Part shown: one piece after another, positions 39,860 through 48,925 of the stretch
How the letters are laid out: each line of letters opens with the position of its first letter
How positions within the stretch are numbered: the stretch's first letter is position 1
Assembly: GCF_004363555.1 (NCBI RefSeq)
Contig: NZ_SNZJ01000003.1
Span: 62,001 to 126,000 of the forward strand
DNA from: Halomonas ventosae
GTDB lineage: Bacteria > Pseudomonadota > Gammaproteobacteria > Pseudomonadales > Halomonadaceae
DNA length: 64,000 bases
Direction: 5' to 3'
Program-made: the position numbers and the translations under genes
The notes under the pieces: generated by a model
Database searches by the model: none
What the model was told of the DNA's origin: nothing
What the model saw: only the letters and a program-made list of their open reading frames with translations

Positions 39860-40125
39860 CCCCTAAGGCCCCTGCCGAGGGCTGTCGTCCGGGGTGCGGC
39901 GCCTGCTGCATCGCGCCCTCGATCAGCTCGCCGATTCCCGGCATGCCCGACGGCAAGCCGGCGGGCGTGCGCTGCGTGCAGCTCGATGACGCCAACCTCT
40001 GCCGGCTGTTCGGTGACCCGCGCCGCCCCGCGGTGTGCACGCGGTTCGACTATGACCCCGAGCTGTGCGGCACGCGACGCGACGAGGCGCTCAGGCGCAT
40101 CGAGGCCCTGGAACTGGCCACCTGA
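39856..40125 (+). CDS. YkgJ-family Cys-cluster protein
   Basis: 89 residues with eight cysteines at about 10, 14, 17, 18, 40, 49, 61 and 71, the pattern of YkgJ proteins (CRPGCGACCIAPSISSPIPG is the core). These bind metal or an Fe-S cluster; role unknown, some are proposed oxidoreductases or metal-cluster proteins. It overlaps queD by ATGA, so it is translated with the queuosine genes and may serve them. Confidence 0.85.
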   Translation: MTPKAPAEGCRPGCGACCIAPSISSPIPGMPDGKPAGVRCVQLDDANLCRLFGDPRRPAVCTRFDYDPELCGTRRDEALRRIEALELAT

Positions 40126-40143
40126 GCCCCGCCCGCCCAACCG

Positions 40144-40170
40144 CAACGGCGCCCCTGGGGGGCGCCGTTG
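40144..40170. terminator. Hairpin between convergent Cys-cluster gene and STAND regulator
   Basis: A perfect 12-bp stem, CAACGGCGCCCC (40144-40155) with GGGGCGCCGTTG (40159-40170), loop TGG. It lies 18 bp after the Cys-cluster stop and 26 bp beyond the regulator's stop at 40196, so it can serve both. No T-run on either strand, so it may need Rho or only stabilise the ends. Confidence 0.5.
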
Positions 40171-40195
40171 TGCTGTGGGGTCGGCCATTGGAGCG

Positions 40196-43100
40196 TCAGG
40201 AGGAGAGGTCCGCGGCATGCGGCAGGCGGCGGTCGAGCAGGGTGCGCCAGCGCGTCAGCACCGGCGCATCACTGTGGCTCACCTCGCCCAGCAGGGCGCG
40301 GAACTCCGACCGGGAGGCCTCGTCGCGAGGATCGATCAGGGTCAGCCAGAGCTCCAGGGCGGCGAGCTGCTGGTGGAGGTTGCCGTCCTCCCGGGCCTGC
40401 AGCAGGGCCTGCTCGGCAAGGCTCCTGACTTCCTCGCGGGAGTGCCCCAGGCGATGGCGGACGCGCGCCAGGTGCACGGCCAGTTCGGGGACGAACAGGG
40501 TGGTGCGCTCGCGGGCGATCATCAGGCACTGGTCGAGGTAGTCCTCGGCCCGGGACAGCTCCCCCAGGGCCAGGCAGGCATCCACGTACCACAGGGCCGG
40601 GCGCTGGTAGGGGTCCCGCCCGGTGACCTCGGCCAGCTCCTCCTGGGCCGACTCGATCTGGCCCAGGCCGTCGCGGTCGCCGGCCAGGGCCCGCTGCCAG
40701 CCCAGCACGCTGCGCGAGGCCACCTGCCAGAGGTGCAGGTCGGGGGTGCCGGTCAGCTCGAAGGCCCGCTCGGCGCGCATGGTGGCCAGGTGCACGTGCC
40801 CCAGCTGGCGATAGAGGGCCGCGGCATACATCAGCGCCATGGCCAGGCTGCCGGGATGGCCGATCCGCTCGGCCAGCCGGATGGCCGACTCCACCTGCCG
40901 CTCGGCACGCTGGTAGTCGCCGCGCAGGCAGAGGGTCCAGCCCTGGAAGCAGGCGGCCGCGACCTGGGGGTGGTCGGAGAACGGCAGCCACTCGATCATC
41001 ATCGAGGCATTGAGCGGGTCGATCTCCTCCAGATGGTCATAGGCCTGGGAGATGCGCCCGGCCCAGTACTCGCAGCTGGCCCGGGCGAAATCGGCCAGAC
41101 GCCGGTAGCGCGGGTCCTCGAGGCGGTCGGCGAGGCCCGCCAGGCGCGAGGCCAGCGAGAAGGCATCGGCATGGGCATGACGCTGGCTGCAGCCCACCCA
41201 CAGGCCCCACTGGACCAGGAAGGCCTGCTCCAGGTCGCCGGCGTCGTCCGGGCCGGCCTCCTCCTGGGCGAGAAGCTCCCGGGCCCGCACGAAGCTCTCG
41301 TGCGCGGTGGGCGAGCCGTGCCCCTCCAGGGCGAAGGCGGCCTGGCCACGCACGGTGAGCAGGCTGATCTCGCGCTCGGCCTGACCCTCGACATGGCGCA
41401 GGCTGGCCAGGCCGAAGTCGGCCATCTTCAGCGCCGTGCGGTTGGCGCTGACCTTGAGGGCCTCCCGCGCAGCCAGCTCGAAGTAGCGGGCGCCGCGGGC
41501 ATAGTGGCCGCTGCGCCGCAGGTGGGTGGCGAAGTCGCCGGGGTGGCGGCTGATCCACATCGGGAAGTGCTCCTCGATCAGGCTGACCACCTGACGATGG
41601 ATGCTCACCCGCACGTCCCGGGGGCAGGAGAGGTAGGCGGCTTCCTGCAGCAGCTGGTGGGTGAACTGGTATTCGCGCTCGCCCTCCTCGCCCTCGGCCG
41701 GTTCGATGATCTCCAGCCGGCGCATCTGCTCCAGCGCCGGCGCCAGGCGGCTCATCTCCCAGCCGCTGCACTCGGCCAGGAAGTCGAGGCGGAAGCGGCG
41801 TCCGAGCACCGCCGCCACATGGGCCACCTCGCGATCGCCGTCGAGCTGGTCGATGCGGCTGGCCAGCAGCCCCAGCAGGCCGCGCGGCAGCTCGTCGAGC
41901 TGCACGCTGCGCCCCTCGCGGCGGTCCATGTCGACCCGGCGGCAGATCTCCTGGAGGTAGAGCGGGACGCCATCGCAACGCTCGATGATCTGGCCGCGCA
42001 GCCGCGGGCTGAGGTGGATGCGATAGCGGCGCGCCAGCTGGGAGAGCAGCCGGGAGGACTGCATGGCATCCAGCCGCCCCAGGGAGATCTGCTGGTCCCA
42101 GTGCAGCTTCGCCGGCAGCGCCTCGCGGCCATGGTGGCTGGCCACCAGCAGGAAGGGGCTGTTGATCGGCAGCCGCGCCTGGAGGCCTGCCAGCACCTTG
42201 AAGGAGGGCTCGTCGAGCCACTGCAGGTCATCGATCATCAGCACCAGGGTGCGCTCGCGGGAGAGCTCGCGGATCAGGCGATGGATGAGTCCCACGACCA
42301 GCTCCACGGCCTCCCCGCTCTGGGCGAGCACCGCCATCTCGCGGGGCTCGCGCACGCCGAGGGCCTCCTCCAGCAGCAGGCGGTGTTCGGCGTCGGGCGC
42401 CTCGGCATCATCGGCGGCCAGCAGGCGCGACAGCGCCTCGGCGTCGATGCGCCCCCCCAGGTGCCAGCGCAGCAGCTGCCGCGCCACCCCATAGGGCTCC
42501 TGGACGGAGAGCCGCGTGGTGGGCTGCCAGCAGATCGCCGCCTCGCGGCTCTGCTCGAGCTGGCGGAAGCCCACCAGCAGCGCCGACTTGCCGAGCCCCG
42601 AGGGGCCCCGTACCAGCACGCTCTGGCGCAGGCCGATGCCGGCCCGGGCCAGGGCATCGCGCAGGGTGCGCAGGGAGCCCTCGCGCCCCACCAGACTGGG
42701 CGGTGGCGCCTCGCGCCCGCCCTCGTTGGTGCCGAGGACCAGCGCCCGCAGGCGCACCCGACCGTCGCTTGCTACCAGCCGCGTCGAGAGCCGCGGCTGG
42801 AGGTCAAGGGCCGGCGGCATGTGCTGGCTGGCGTCCTGGGAGATGACCAGCTCGCTGCCCTCGGCGGCGCTCATCAGGTCGAGGGAGCCCTGGGTCACCT
42901 GGCCGAGCGGGTCGACCAGGTGTCGCTCGGGGAGGTAGACCACCCGCCCGCTGTCCAGGCCGGCGGCCAGTTCGATGCGCGGCGGCTCGCCCTCGCCGCT
43001 CCAGTGGCGCTGGGACTCTTCGGGCAGCACGCGGCGACAGTGCTCGTAGAGCGCCACCAGCTCGGCCAGCTGGTGCGCCGGGCCATGGGTGCCGAAGCAG

Positions 43101-44110
43101 GCCAGGCCCAGGCCGCCGGTCGCCCCGGGCAGCCAGAAGCCGCCGAGGTGGTGGCACTGCTGCTCGAGCCAGCGCATCAGCTCGACCTGCAGCGCCAGGC
43201 AGGCGCGGGCATCGGCGCGGGCCGAGAGGTCGGCCTTGAGTCGCAGGCGAATGGCCATCACCGAGAGCTGGCGCTGCTCGATCTCGTCCTCGCGCAGGGG
43301 AGCGCTGTCCATCGCCAGGGTCCGCGAGAAGGCCCCGCTGGGGCCGAGGTGGGCGCCCTCGGCCTGGGCATCGGACCAGTAGCGTGCCAGCTGCAGGAAG
43401 GAAGGCTCCGGCTGCTGGCCGGAGAGCGCCAGCAGCTGCAGGTAGGCGTTGTACTGCTCGTGGGCGGCGGCCAGCTGGCCCTGCTCGGCCAGCTGGCGCA
43501 CCAGACGTTCATGGAAGGGCCCGTAGCCGGAAAAACGGCTGACCAGCGACTCCAGCACCCCATCCGGCAGCGGTTCCTGGCGCTCCAGGACGCTCTCGGC
43601 GAAGCGGATCACCCGCTGGCGCCACTCGTTACGCACCTGGACCAGCCAGCGCTGGTACTCGGCACAGCTGGTGAGGTGCAGCTCCTCGGCGAGGTCGCCG
43701 CGGTAGCAGGCCAGCACCGCCTCGAGGGTGGCCACCTCGGCGGGGCCCTCGAGCAGCGCCTGCAGCCGGTGCATGTCGAAGTGCCAGCGCTCCGGCAGCC
43801 GGAAGGCAATGGTCTGGCGGGAGACCGACAGCACCCGCTCGGCCTCTTCGCCCAGGGACTGACGCAGGCAGTGCAGGGCGTGGCGCAGGTTGGTACGTCC
43901 CGACGACAGGCCCTGGTCGGGCCACAGCAGTTCGGCCAGGGTGGCGCGACTGACCGGCTGGTCGTGGAGCAGCAGGTAGACCAGCAGCGCCTTGACCTTG
44001 TCGTAACTGAACTGGGTCAGGACATCGTCGCCCAGACTCAGTGAAAAGTGGCCGAAGAGTGCCAGGTGGTCCCGGTCATCGTTATGTACGTCGTCGGCAG
44101 CATCCCGCAT
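40196..44110 (-). CDS. Large regulator: OmpR-like wHTH and BTAD, degenerate nucleotide-cyclase domain, STAND ATPase, TPR
   Basis: 1304 residues (1307 if the ATG at 44119 is used; AGGA lies nine bases before 44110 and abuts 44119). Residue numbers count from 44119. Order: winged helix (about 19-110: KVKALLVYLLLHDQPVSRAT, LWPDQG), bacterial transcriptional-activation domain BTAD (about 112-255), a region like a class III nucleotide cyclase (about 278-432), a STAND/AAA ATPase (Walker A GPSGLGKS about 505-512; Walker B LVLMIDDLQWLDEPS about 625-638), then helical TPR-like repeats to the end. In the cyclase-like part the two metal-binding Asp and the Asn/Arg pair are replaced (GATGGLGLACFG for the GDG segment; VTQGSLDLM for VNxAxRL), so no cyclase activity is expected. 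It starts 33 bp after miaE on the same strand and may be in its operon. Targets unknown. Confidence 0.85.
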   Translation of the reverse strand: MRDAADDVHNDDRDHLALFGHFSLSLGDDVLTQFSYDKVKALLVYLLLHDQPVSRATLAELLWPDQGLSSGRTNLRHALHCLRQSLGEEAERVLSVSRQTIAFRLPERWHFDMHRLQALLEGPAEVATLEAVLACYRGDLAEELHLTSCAEYQRWLVQVRNEWRQRVIRFAESVLERQEPLPDGVLESLVSRFSGYGPFHERLVRQLAEQGQLAAAHEQYNAYLQLLALSGQQPEPSFLQLARYWSDAQAEGAHLGPSGAFSRTLAMDSAPLREDEIEQRQLSVMAIRLRLKADLSARADARACLALQVELMRWLEQQCHHLGGFWLPGATGGLGLACFGTHGPAHQLAELVALYEHCRRVLPEESQRHWSGEGEPPRIELAAGLDSGRVVYLPERHLVDPLGQVTQGSLDLMSAAEGSELVISQDASQHMPPALDLQPRLSTRLVASDGRVRLRALVLGTNEGGREAPPPSLVGREGSLRTLRDALARAGIGLRQSVLVRGPSGLGKSALLVGFRQLEQSREAAICWQPTTRLSVQEPYGVARQLLRWHLGGRIDAEALSRLLAADDAEAPDAEHRLLLEEALGVREPREMAVLAQSGEAVELVVGLIHRLIRELSRERTLVLMIDDLQWLDEPSFKVLAGLQARLPINSPFLLVASHHGREALPAKLHWDQQISLGRLDAMQSSRLLSQLARRYRIHLSPRLRGQIIERCDGVPLYLQEICRRVDMDRREGRSVQLDELPRGLLGLLASRIDQLDGDREVAHVAAVLGRRFRLDFLAECSGWEMSRLAPALEQMRRLEIIEPAEGEEGEREYQFTHQLLQEAAYLSCPRDVRVSIHRQVVSLIEEHFPMWISRHPGDFATHLRRSGHYARGARYFELAAREALKVSANRTALKMADFGLASLRHVEGQAEREISLLTVRGQAAFALEGHGSPTAHESFVRARELLAQEEAGPDDAGDLEQAFLVQWGLWVGCSQRHAHADAFSLASRLAGLADRLEDPRYRRLADFARASCEYWAGRISQAYDHLEEIDPLNASMMIEWLPFSDHPQVAAACFQGWTLCLRGDYQRAERQVESAIRLAERIGHPGSLAMALMYAAALYRQLGHVHLATMRAERAFELTGTPDLHLWQVASRSVLGWQRALAGDRDGLGQIESAQEELAEVTGRDPYQRPALWYVDACLALGELSRAEDYLDQCLMIARERTTLFVPELAVHLARVRHRLGHSREEVRSLAEQALLQAREDGNLHQQLAALELWLTLIDPRDEASRSEFRALLGEVSHSDAPVLTRWRTLLDRRLPHAADLSS

Positions 44111-44143
44111 GGTGATCATTCCTGCGTGGCGGAAGTGATGGCC

Positions 44144-44788
44144 TCAGGCCGGCACGCCGCTGTGAAAACGAAAGGCCGTGTCCGGCATGGTGACCAGCTC
44201 GGCCTCGCGATCGGAGAAGAAGGCGATACGCGCGTCGATGGGCGCCGTGGCCAGGCGGCGCGCCAGCATCAGGTAATCCTCGAAATGACGGCCTTCCGAC
44301 TTAACCAGACTGCGATAGAACTTGGCAAGTTCATCATCCAGATGCGGAATCAGGCGGGCAAAGCGCTCGCAGCTGCGTGCCTCGATCAGCGCCCCGATGA
44401 TCAGGATGTCCACCAGGCGCTCCGGTTCCTCTCCCCGCACGTGGCGACGCAGCCCCTCGGCGTAGCGCGAGGCACTGATATGGCGATAGACGATGCCCCG
44501 CGCCTCCATCAGCTTGACGACCTGCTCGAAGTGCAGCAGCTCCTCCCGGGCCAGTTGGGACATCTTGGTGAGCAGCAGCGGCTGGTCCACATAGCGGTAG
44601 AGCAGGCTCATGGCCGTGGAGGCCGCCTTCTTCTCGCACTGGGCGTGGTCGATCAGCAGCAGCTCGGGGTTGGCCAGGGCCCAGTCGACCCACGCCTCCG
44701 GGGTGGCACAGGGCAGGAACGCCAGCAGCTCGGCAGGCAGCAGGTCCCGGCAATCGGTCGTCTCGAGGGTTGGCATCGGGGGCATCAT
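44144..44788 (-). CDS. miaE: tRNA 2-methylthio-N6-isopentenyl adenosine hydroxylase
   Basis: 214 residues, ferritin-like four-helix bundle with a diiron site: Glu52 (CEKKAAS), EELLHFEQV (Glu and His), a third helix with EARSCERFARL and a last with SEGRHFEDYL. Hydroxylates ms2i6A37 of tRNA with O2. The start overlaps the DUF1289 stop as ATGA, with AGGA three to six bases upstream. Likely co-transcribed with the DUF1289 gene and perhaps the STAND regulator. MiaE needs oxygen, so the modification reports O2 in some bacteria. Confidence 0.92.
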   Translation of the reverse strand: MMPPMPTLETTDCRDLLPAELLAFLPCATPEAWVDWALANPELLLIDHAQCEKKAASTAMSLLYRYVDQPLLLTKMSQLAREELLHFEQVVKLMEARGIVYRHISASRYAEGLRRHVRGEEPERLVDILIIGALIEARSCERFARLIPHLDDELAKFYRSLVKSEGRHFEDYLMLARRLATAPIDARIAFFSDREAELVTMPDTAFRFHSGVPA

Positions 44789-45240
44789 GGTTCCTGTGTC
44801 GGCGGGTCAAGGGGGTCGGGAAGCAGCGCCTGTCGCCGCTCGGCGGCGGCCAGCAGGTCGGTGGTGATGCGTTCATGAAGCGCGGCGGCGTCCTCGCCGT
44901 CGCGACCGACCAGCCCGTAGCACGACAGGTCGCGGATGCGGCCGCGTCCCACCCGCAGCAGCTCCACGGCGCGCGAGAGCGGCGGCTGCTCATCCCGGAA
45001 GCGGATCCGGTGACGGCGCAGCTGGGCCTCCAGGCTCTCGGGGTCGACGACCACCAGGAAGCGCCCGGCGACCTCGGCGCGCAGCCTGTCCAGCTCGGCC
45101 ATGCGTTGCTGTCGCTGCTCGCCGGAGAGGGCCGGCCAGTCGCGGATCTCACCGTCGACGCGCTGACAGCCACGGCACACCCGGTCGCCCAGGGTGGTCG
45201 AGCAGAGACCGACGCACGGCGAGGTGATGCGCTCTCCCAT
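44785..45240 (-). CDS. DUF1289 domain protein
   Basis: 151 residues. The first 45 are the DUF1289 Cys motif (SPCVGLCSTTLGDRVCRGC, then EIRDWPALSGEQ), perhaps a metal-binding knuckle. The rest is basic and helical and not recognised. The ATG at 45240 has a strong ribosome site GGAGGAG three bases upstream; the longer upstream reading is not supported. Its stop overlaps the miaE start. Function unknown; coupling to miaE suggests a tRNA-related or redox role. Confidence 0.85.
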   Translation of the reverse strand: MGERITSPCVGLCSTTLGDRVCRGCQRVDGEIRDWPALSGEQRQQRMAELDRLRAEVAGRFLVVVDPESLEAQLRRHRIRFRDEQPPLSRAVELLRVGRGRIRDLSCYGLVGRDGEDAAALHERITTDLLAAAERRQALLPDPLDPPTQEP

Positions 45241-45252
45241 GTCTCCTCCCGT

Positions 45253-45281
45253 TGACGTTAACGTGCGTTGACATAACGTCA
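45253..45281. promoter_or_regulatory. Inverted repeat upstream of the DUF1289-miaE operon
   Basis: TGACGTTA (45253-45260) and TAACGTCA (45274-45281) are exact reverse complements 13 bp apart. The left arm overlaps the shorter palindrome ACGTTAACGT. It lies 13 bp before the DUF1289 start, close enough to affect its transcription or translation. The regulator is unknown. Confidence 0.5.
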
Positions 45282-45359
45282 TGGTAACGCGGGAGACCCC
45301 GGGCTGGCAGCCCGAAGTTGCCGCCGACCAAAGTTCAAGGCCGCCACGGCGGGCCCAGC

Positions 45360-45388
45360 TTAACATTGTCGACAGTTTCCTCTATGAT
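45360..45388 (+). promoter_or_regulatory. Promoter of acnB with a central palindrome
   Basis: TTAACA (45360-45365), 17-bp spacer, TATGAT (45383-45388): a good sigma-70 match. The spacer starts with the palindrome TGTCGACA (45367-45374), a possible repressor site. Transcription would begin near 45395, giving a leader of about 120 nt. The leader can form CTGGCA/TGCCAG (45407-45412 with 45425-45430) and GCCGAAGC/GCTTCGGC (45443-45450 with 45485-45492). Confidence 0.65.
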
Positions 45389-45517
45389 CGCGGCACCGCT
45401 GACACCCTGGCATCAGGAAGGGTCTGCCAGACGTTTTCCCGCGCCGAAGCGTGCCTTACGTCGACGCTCGACTGAGGTCTGCCGGCTTCGGCCACCACCA
45501 CCGATGAGGGCCCCAAC

Positions 45518-48121
45518 GTGCTTGAAGCCTATCGCCAACATGTCGAGGAGCGCGCCGCCGACGGCGTGCCGCCGAAGCCGCTGAACGCCGAGCAGGTCGC
45601 CGCACTGGTCGAGCTGCTGAAGAACCCGCCGGCCGGCGAGGAGGAGTTCATCCTCGACCTGCTCACCAATCGCGTTCCGCCCGGCGTCGACGAGGCGGCC
45701 TACGTCAAGGCCGGTTTCCTGACTGCCATCGCCAAGGGCGAGGCCGAGTCCCCGCTGATCGACAGGGTCCACGCGGTGAAGCTGCTGGGCACCATGCAGG
45801 GCGGCTACAACATCGTCTCCCTGGTGGAACTGCTCGACGATGCCGACCTGGCCAAGGAAGTGGGCGAGCAGTTCAAGCACACCCTGCTGATGTTCGACGC
45901 CTTCCACGACGTGGAAGAGCGCGCCAAGGCCGGCAACGCCGTGGCCAAGGACGTCATCCAGTCCTGGGCCGAGGCCGAGTGGTTCCTCTCCAAGCCGGCC
46001 CTCAAGGAGAAGATCACCCTCACCGTCTTCAAGGTGCCGGGCGAGACCAACACCGACGATCTCTCCCCCGCCCCGGACGCCTGGTCGCGCCCCGACATCC
46101 CAGTGCACGCCAACGCCATGCTCAAGAACGAGCGCGACGGCATCGAGCCCGAGGTGCCCGGCACCACCGGTCCGCTCAAGCAGATCGAGGCGGTGAAGGC
46201 CAAGGGCTTCCCCGTCGCCTACGTGGGCGACGTGGTCGGCACCGGCTCCTCGCGCAAGTCCGCCACCAACTCCGTGCTGTGGTTCTTCGGCGACGACATC
46301 CCCAACGTGCCGAACAAGCGCGCCGGCGGCTTCTGCTTCGGCGGCAAGATCGCCCCGATCTTCTTCAACACCATGGAAGATTCCGGCGCCCTGCCGGTGG
46401 AGATGGACGTCTCCGGCCTCGAGATGGGCGACGTCATCGACGTCTATCCGTATGAAGGCAAGGTGTGCAAGCACGGCACCGACGAGGTCGTGACCACCTT
46501 CGAACTCAAGACCCAGCTGATCCTCGATGAGGTGCGCGCCGGCGGCCGTATCCCGCTGATCATCGGCCGCGGCCTGACCACCAAGGCGCGTGAGTCCCTG
46601 GGCCTGGCGCCCTCCGACGTGTTCCGCCTGCCCGAGCAGCCCAAGGACACCGGCAAGGGCTTCACCCTGGCCCAGAAGATGGTCGGCAAGGCCTGCGGCC
46701 TGGACGGCGTGCGTCCGGGCATGTACTGCGAGCCGAAGATGGCCACCGTCGGCTCCCAGGATACCACCGGCCCGATGACCCGCGACGAGCTCAAGGACCT
46801 CGCCTGCCTGGGCTTCCAGGCCGACCTGGTGATGCAGTCCTTCTGCCACACCGCCGCCTACCCGAAGCCGGTGGACGTGGACACCCACCACACCCTGCCC
46901 GACTTCATCATGAACCGCGGCGGCGTCTCGCTGCGTCCGGGCGATGGCATCATCCACAGCTGGCTGAACCGCATGCTGCTGCCCGACACCGTGGGCACCG
47001 GCGGCGACTCTCACACCCGCTTCCCGCTGGGCATCTCCTTCCCGGCAGGCTCCGGCCTGGTGGCCTTCGCCGCCGCCACCGGCGTGATGCCGCTGGACAT
47101 GCCGGAGTCCGTGCTGGTGCGCTTCAAGGGCAAGCGCCAGCCCGGCGTCACCCTGCGTGACCTGGTCCACGCCATCCCCTACTACGCCATCCAGAACGGC
47201 CTGCTGACCGTCGAGAAGTCAGGCAAGAAGAACGCCTTCTCCGGCCGCGTGCTGGAGATCGAGGGCCTCGAGGACCTCACCGTCGAGCAGGCCTTCGAGC
47301 TCTCCGACGCCTCCGCCGAGCGCTCCGCCGCGGGCTGCACCATCACCCTGTCCGAGGACAGCGTGAGCGAGTACCTGAAGTCCAACATCACCCTGCTCAA
47401 GTGGATGATCGCCAACGGCTACGGCGACCGCCGTACCATCGAGCGCCGCATCCAGGGCATGGAGGAGTGGCTGGCCGACCCGAGCCTGATGCGCGCCGAT
47501 CAGGACGCCGAGTACGCCGAGGTCATCGAGATCGACCTCGAGGAGCTCAGGGAGCCGGTCCTGTGTGCGCCGAACGATCCGGACGACGCCCGCCTGCTCT
47601 CCGAGGTCGCCGGCGAGAAGATCGACGAGGTGTTCATCGGTTCGTGCATGACCAACATCGGCCACTTCCGCGCCGCGGGCAAGCTGCTCGAGAAGCAGCC
47701 GGCCGGCAGCCTGAAGACCCGCCTGTGGCTGGCCCCGCCGACGAAGATGGACCAGCACCAGCTGACCGAGGAGGGCTACTACGGCATCTACGGTCGCGCC
47801 GGGGCACGCATGGAGATGCCGGGCTGCTCGCTGTGCATGGGCAACCAGGCCCGCGTCGCCGCCAAGAGCACCGTGGTCTCCACCTCGACCCGCAACTTCC
47901 CCAACCGCCTGGGCGACGGTGCCAACGTCTACCTCGCCTCCGCGGAGCTGGCGGCCGTGGCCGCCGTGGAGGGTCGCCTGCCCACCGTCGACGAGTACCG
48001 CCGCTACATGGGCGAGTTCGACGCCATGGCCGGGGAGATCTACCGCTACATGAACTTTCACGAGATCGAGGAGTATCAGAACGCCGCCTCCAACGTGATT
48101 CCGGTCGCGCAGGAAGCCTGA
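45518..48121 (+). CDS. acnB: Aconitate hydratase B (bifunctional aconitase/2-methylisocitrate dehydratase)
   Basis: 867 residues, the AcnB length. HEAT-like domain 1-160 ([20 protein letters not shown]), swivel domain about 165-370 ([13 protein letters not shown]), then the catalytic core. The three cluster cysteines are in [12 protein letters not shown] and [13 protein letters not shown] cycle: citrate to isocitrate; AcnB proteins can also bind mRNA when iron is low. The start is GTG with GAGGG seven bases upstream, matching the E. coli N-terminus exactly in position. Terminator at 48208-48234. Confidence 0.96.
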   Translation: MLEAYRQHVEERAADGVPPKPLNAEQVAALVELLKNPPAGEEEFILDLLTNRVPPGVDEAAYVKAGFLTAIAKGEAESPLIDRVHAVKLLGTMQGGYNIVSLVELLDDADLAKEVGEQFKHTLLMFDAFHDVEERAKAGNAVAKDVIQSWAEAEWFLSKPALKEKITLTVFKVPGETNTDDLSPAPDAWSRPDIPVHANAMLKNERDGIEPEVPGTTGPLKQIEAVKAKGFPVAYVGDVVGTGSSRKSATNSVLWFFGDDIPNVPNKRAGGFCFGGKIAPIFFNTMEDSGALPVEMDVSGLEMGDVIDVYPYEGKVCKHGTDEVVTTFELKTQLILDEVRAGGRIPLIIGRGLTTKARESLGLAPSDVFRLPEQPKDTGKGFTLAQKMVGKACGLDGVRPGMYCEPKMATVGSQDTTGPMTRDELKDLACLGFQADLVMQSFCHTAAYPKPVDVDTHHTLPDFIMNRGGVSLRPGDGIIHSWLNRMLLPDTVGTGGDSHTRFPLGISFPAGSGLVAFAAATGVMPLDMPESVLVRFKGKRQPGVTLRDLVHAIPYYAIQNGLLTVEKSGKKNAFSGRVLEIEGLEDLTVEQAFELSDASAERSAAGCTITLSEDSVSEYLKSNITLLKWMIANGYGDRRTIERRIQGMEEWLADPSLMRADQDAEYAEVIEIDLEELREPVLCAPNDPDDARLLSEVAGEKIDEVFIGSCMTNIGHFRAAGKLLEKQPAGSLKTRLWLAPPTKMDQHQLTEEGYYGIYGRAGARMEMPGCSLCMGNQARVAAKSTVVSTSTRNFPNRLGDGANVYLASAELAAVAAVEGRLPTVDEYRRYMGEFDAMAGEIYRYMNFHEIEEYQNAASNVIPVAQEA

Positions 48122-48207
48122 TCAGCGGTATTCTGATAGAGTCAGATTCGACTCCGATGCTCGCAACATCGAAGGCCGTCGCCCGCGGCGGCCGGAGCCG
48201 ATGAACG

Positions 48208-48234
48208 AAGCGCCCCATCCGGGGCGCTTTTTTT
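48208..48234 (+). terminator. Rho-independent terminator of acnB
   Basis: AAGCGCCCC, loop ATCC, GGGGCGCTT, then a run of T to 48234. Nine-bp GC-rich stem plus T-tract, 87 bp after the acnB stop. Confidence 0.9.
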
Positions 48235-48348
48235 GCGCCTGACCCTCCACCCCGACCCTGCCACCGCTCCGTCCCACCAAAGGGGACTTCCGTTCTGCCC
48301 ACGCCGTGGCATCATCGAGGGCTCACCCATGGCACGAGGAGCCTTACC

Positions 48349-48837
48349 GTGAGCCATATCGTCACGCCGGACATCTGCGACGCCTACCCCGAGGTCCAGG
48401 TGCTCGACCCGATCTTCGTCAACGTCGGCGGCCACGAGGCCTTCGCCGGCCCGATCCGCACCGTCAAGTGCTTCGAGGACAACTCCCTGGTCAAGCAGGC
48501 GGTGGCCGAGCCAGGGGACGGCGCCGTGCTGGTCGTCGACGCCGGCGGCTCCACCCGCTGCGCCATGCTGGGCGACATGCTGGCCGAACAGGCCGCCGGC
48601 CACGGCTGGGCCGGCGTGGTGATGTATGGCTGCGTGCGCGACGTCGACGTGCTGGCCGAGACCGAGCTCGGCATCCAGGCGCTGGGGGCCCATCCGCGCA
48701 AGAGCGAGAAACGCGGCGAGGGACAGCGGGACATCCCGGTCAGCTTCGCCGGCGTCACCCTGACGCCGGGCCAGTGGCTCTACGCCGACAACAACGGCAT
48801 CCTGGTCGCCGACGAGCAGCTTGACCTGGAGCGCTGA
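48349..48837 (+). CDS. rraA: RraA, regulator of ribonuclease activity A
   Basis: 162 residues, the RraA length. RraA family fold with [50 protein letters not shown] and [11 protein letters not shown]. In E. coli it binds RNase E and inhibits mRNA decay. The family also includes aldolases, but the size and lack of the aldolase-type N-terminal match favour RraA. GTG start with GAGGAG seven bases upstream. Single gene after acnB's terminator. Confidence 0.9.
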   Translation: MSHIVTPDICDAYPEVQVLDPIFVNVGGHEAFAGPIRTVKCFEDNSLVKQAVAEPGDGAVLVVDAGGSTRCAMLGDMLAEQAAGHGWAGVVMYGCVRDVDVLAETELGIQALGAHPRKSEKRGEGQRDIPVSFAGVTLTPGQWLYADNNGILVADEQLDLER

Positions 48838-48846
48838 CGCACGACG

Positions 48847-48921
48847 AGGCCCGCGGTAACAGGCACTTGCCCGTGACGCGGCAGCGGTGTCACCCTGACA
48901 CGAGATCCCCGTCGCGGGCCT
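48847..48921. repeat. 9-bp inverted repeat between rraA and the glycerophosphodiesterase gene
   Basis: AGGCCCGCG (48847-48855) and CGCGGGCCT (48913-48921), 57 bp apart. The right arm lies just before the next start codon. May be chance in such GC-rich DNA. Confidence 0.3.
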
Positions 48922-48925
48922 GTCC

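Noticed and set aside
39986-44044. 1352-codon open frame on the plus strand opposite the STAND regulator
   Set aside because: It is the antisense of a clearly conserved protein. In DNA of this GC content stops are rare and such antisense frames are common. It has no recognisable motifs and is Gln/Leu/Gly/His-rich.
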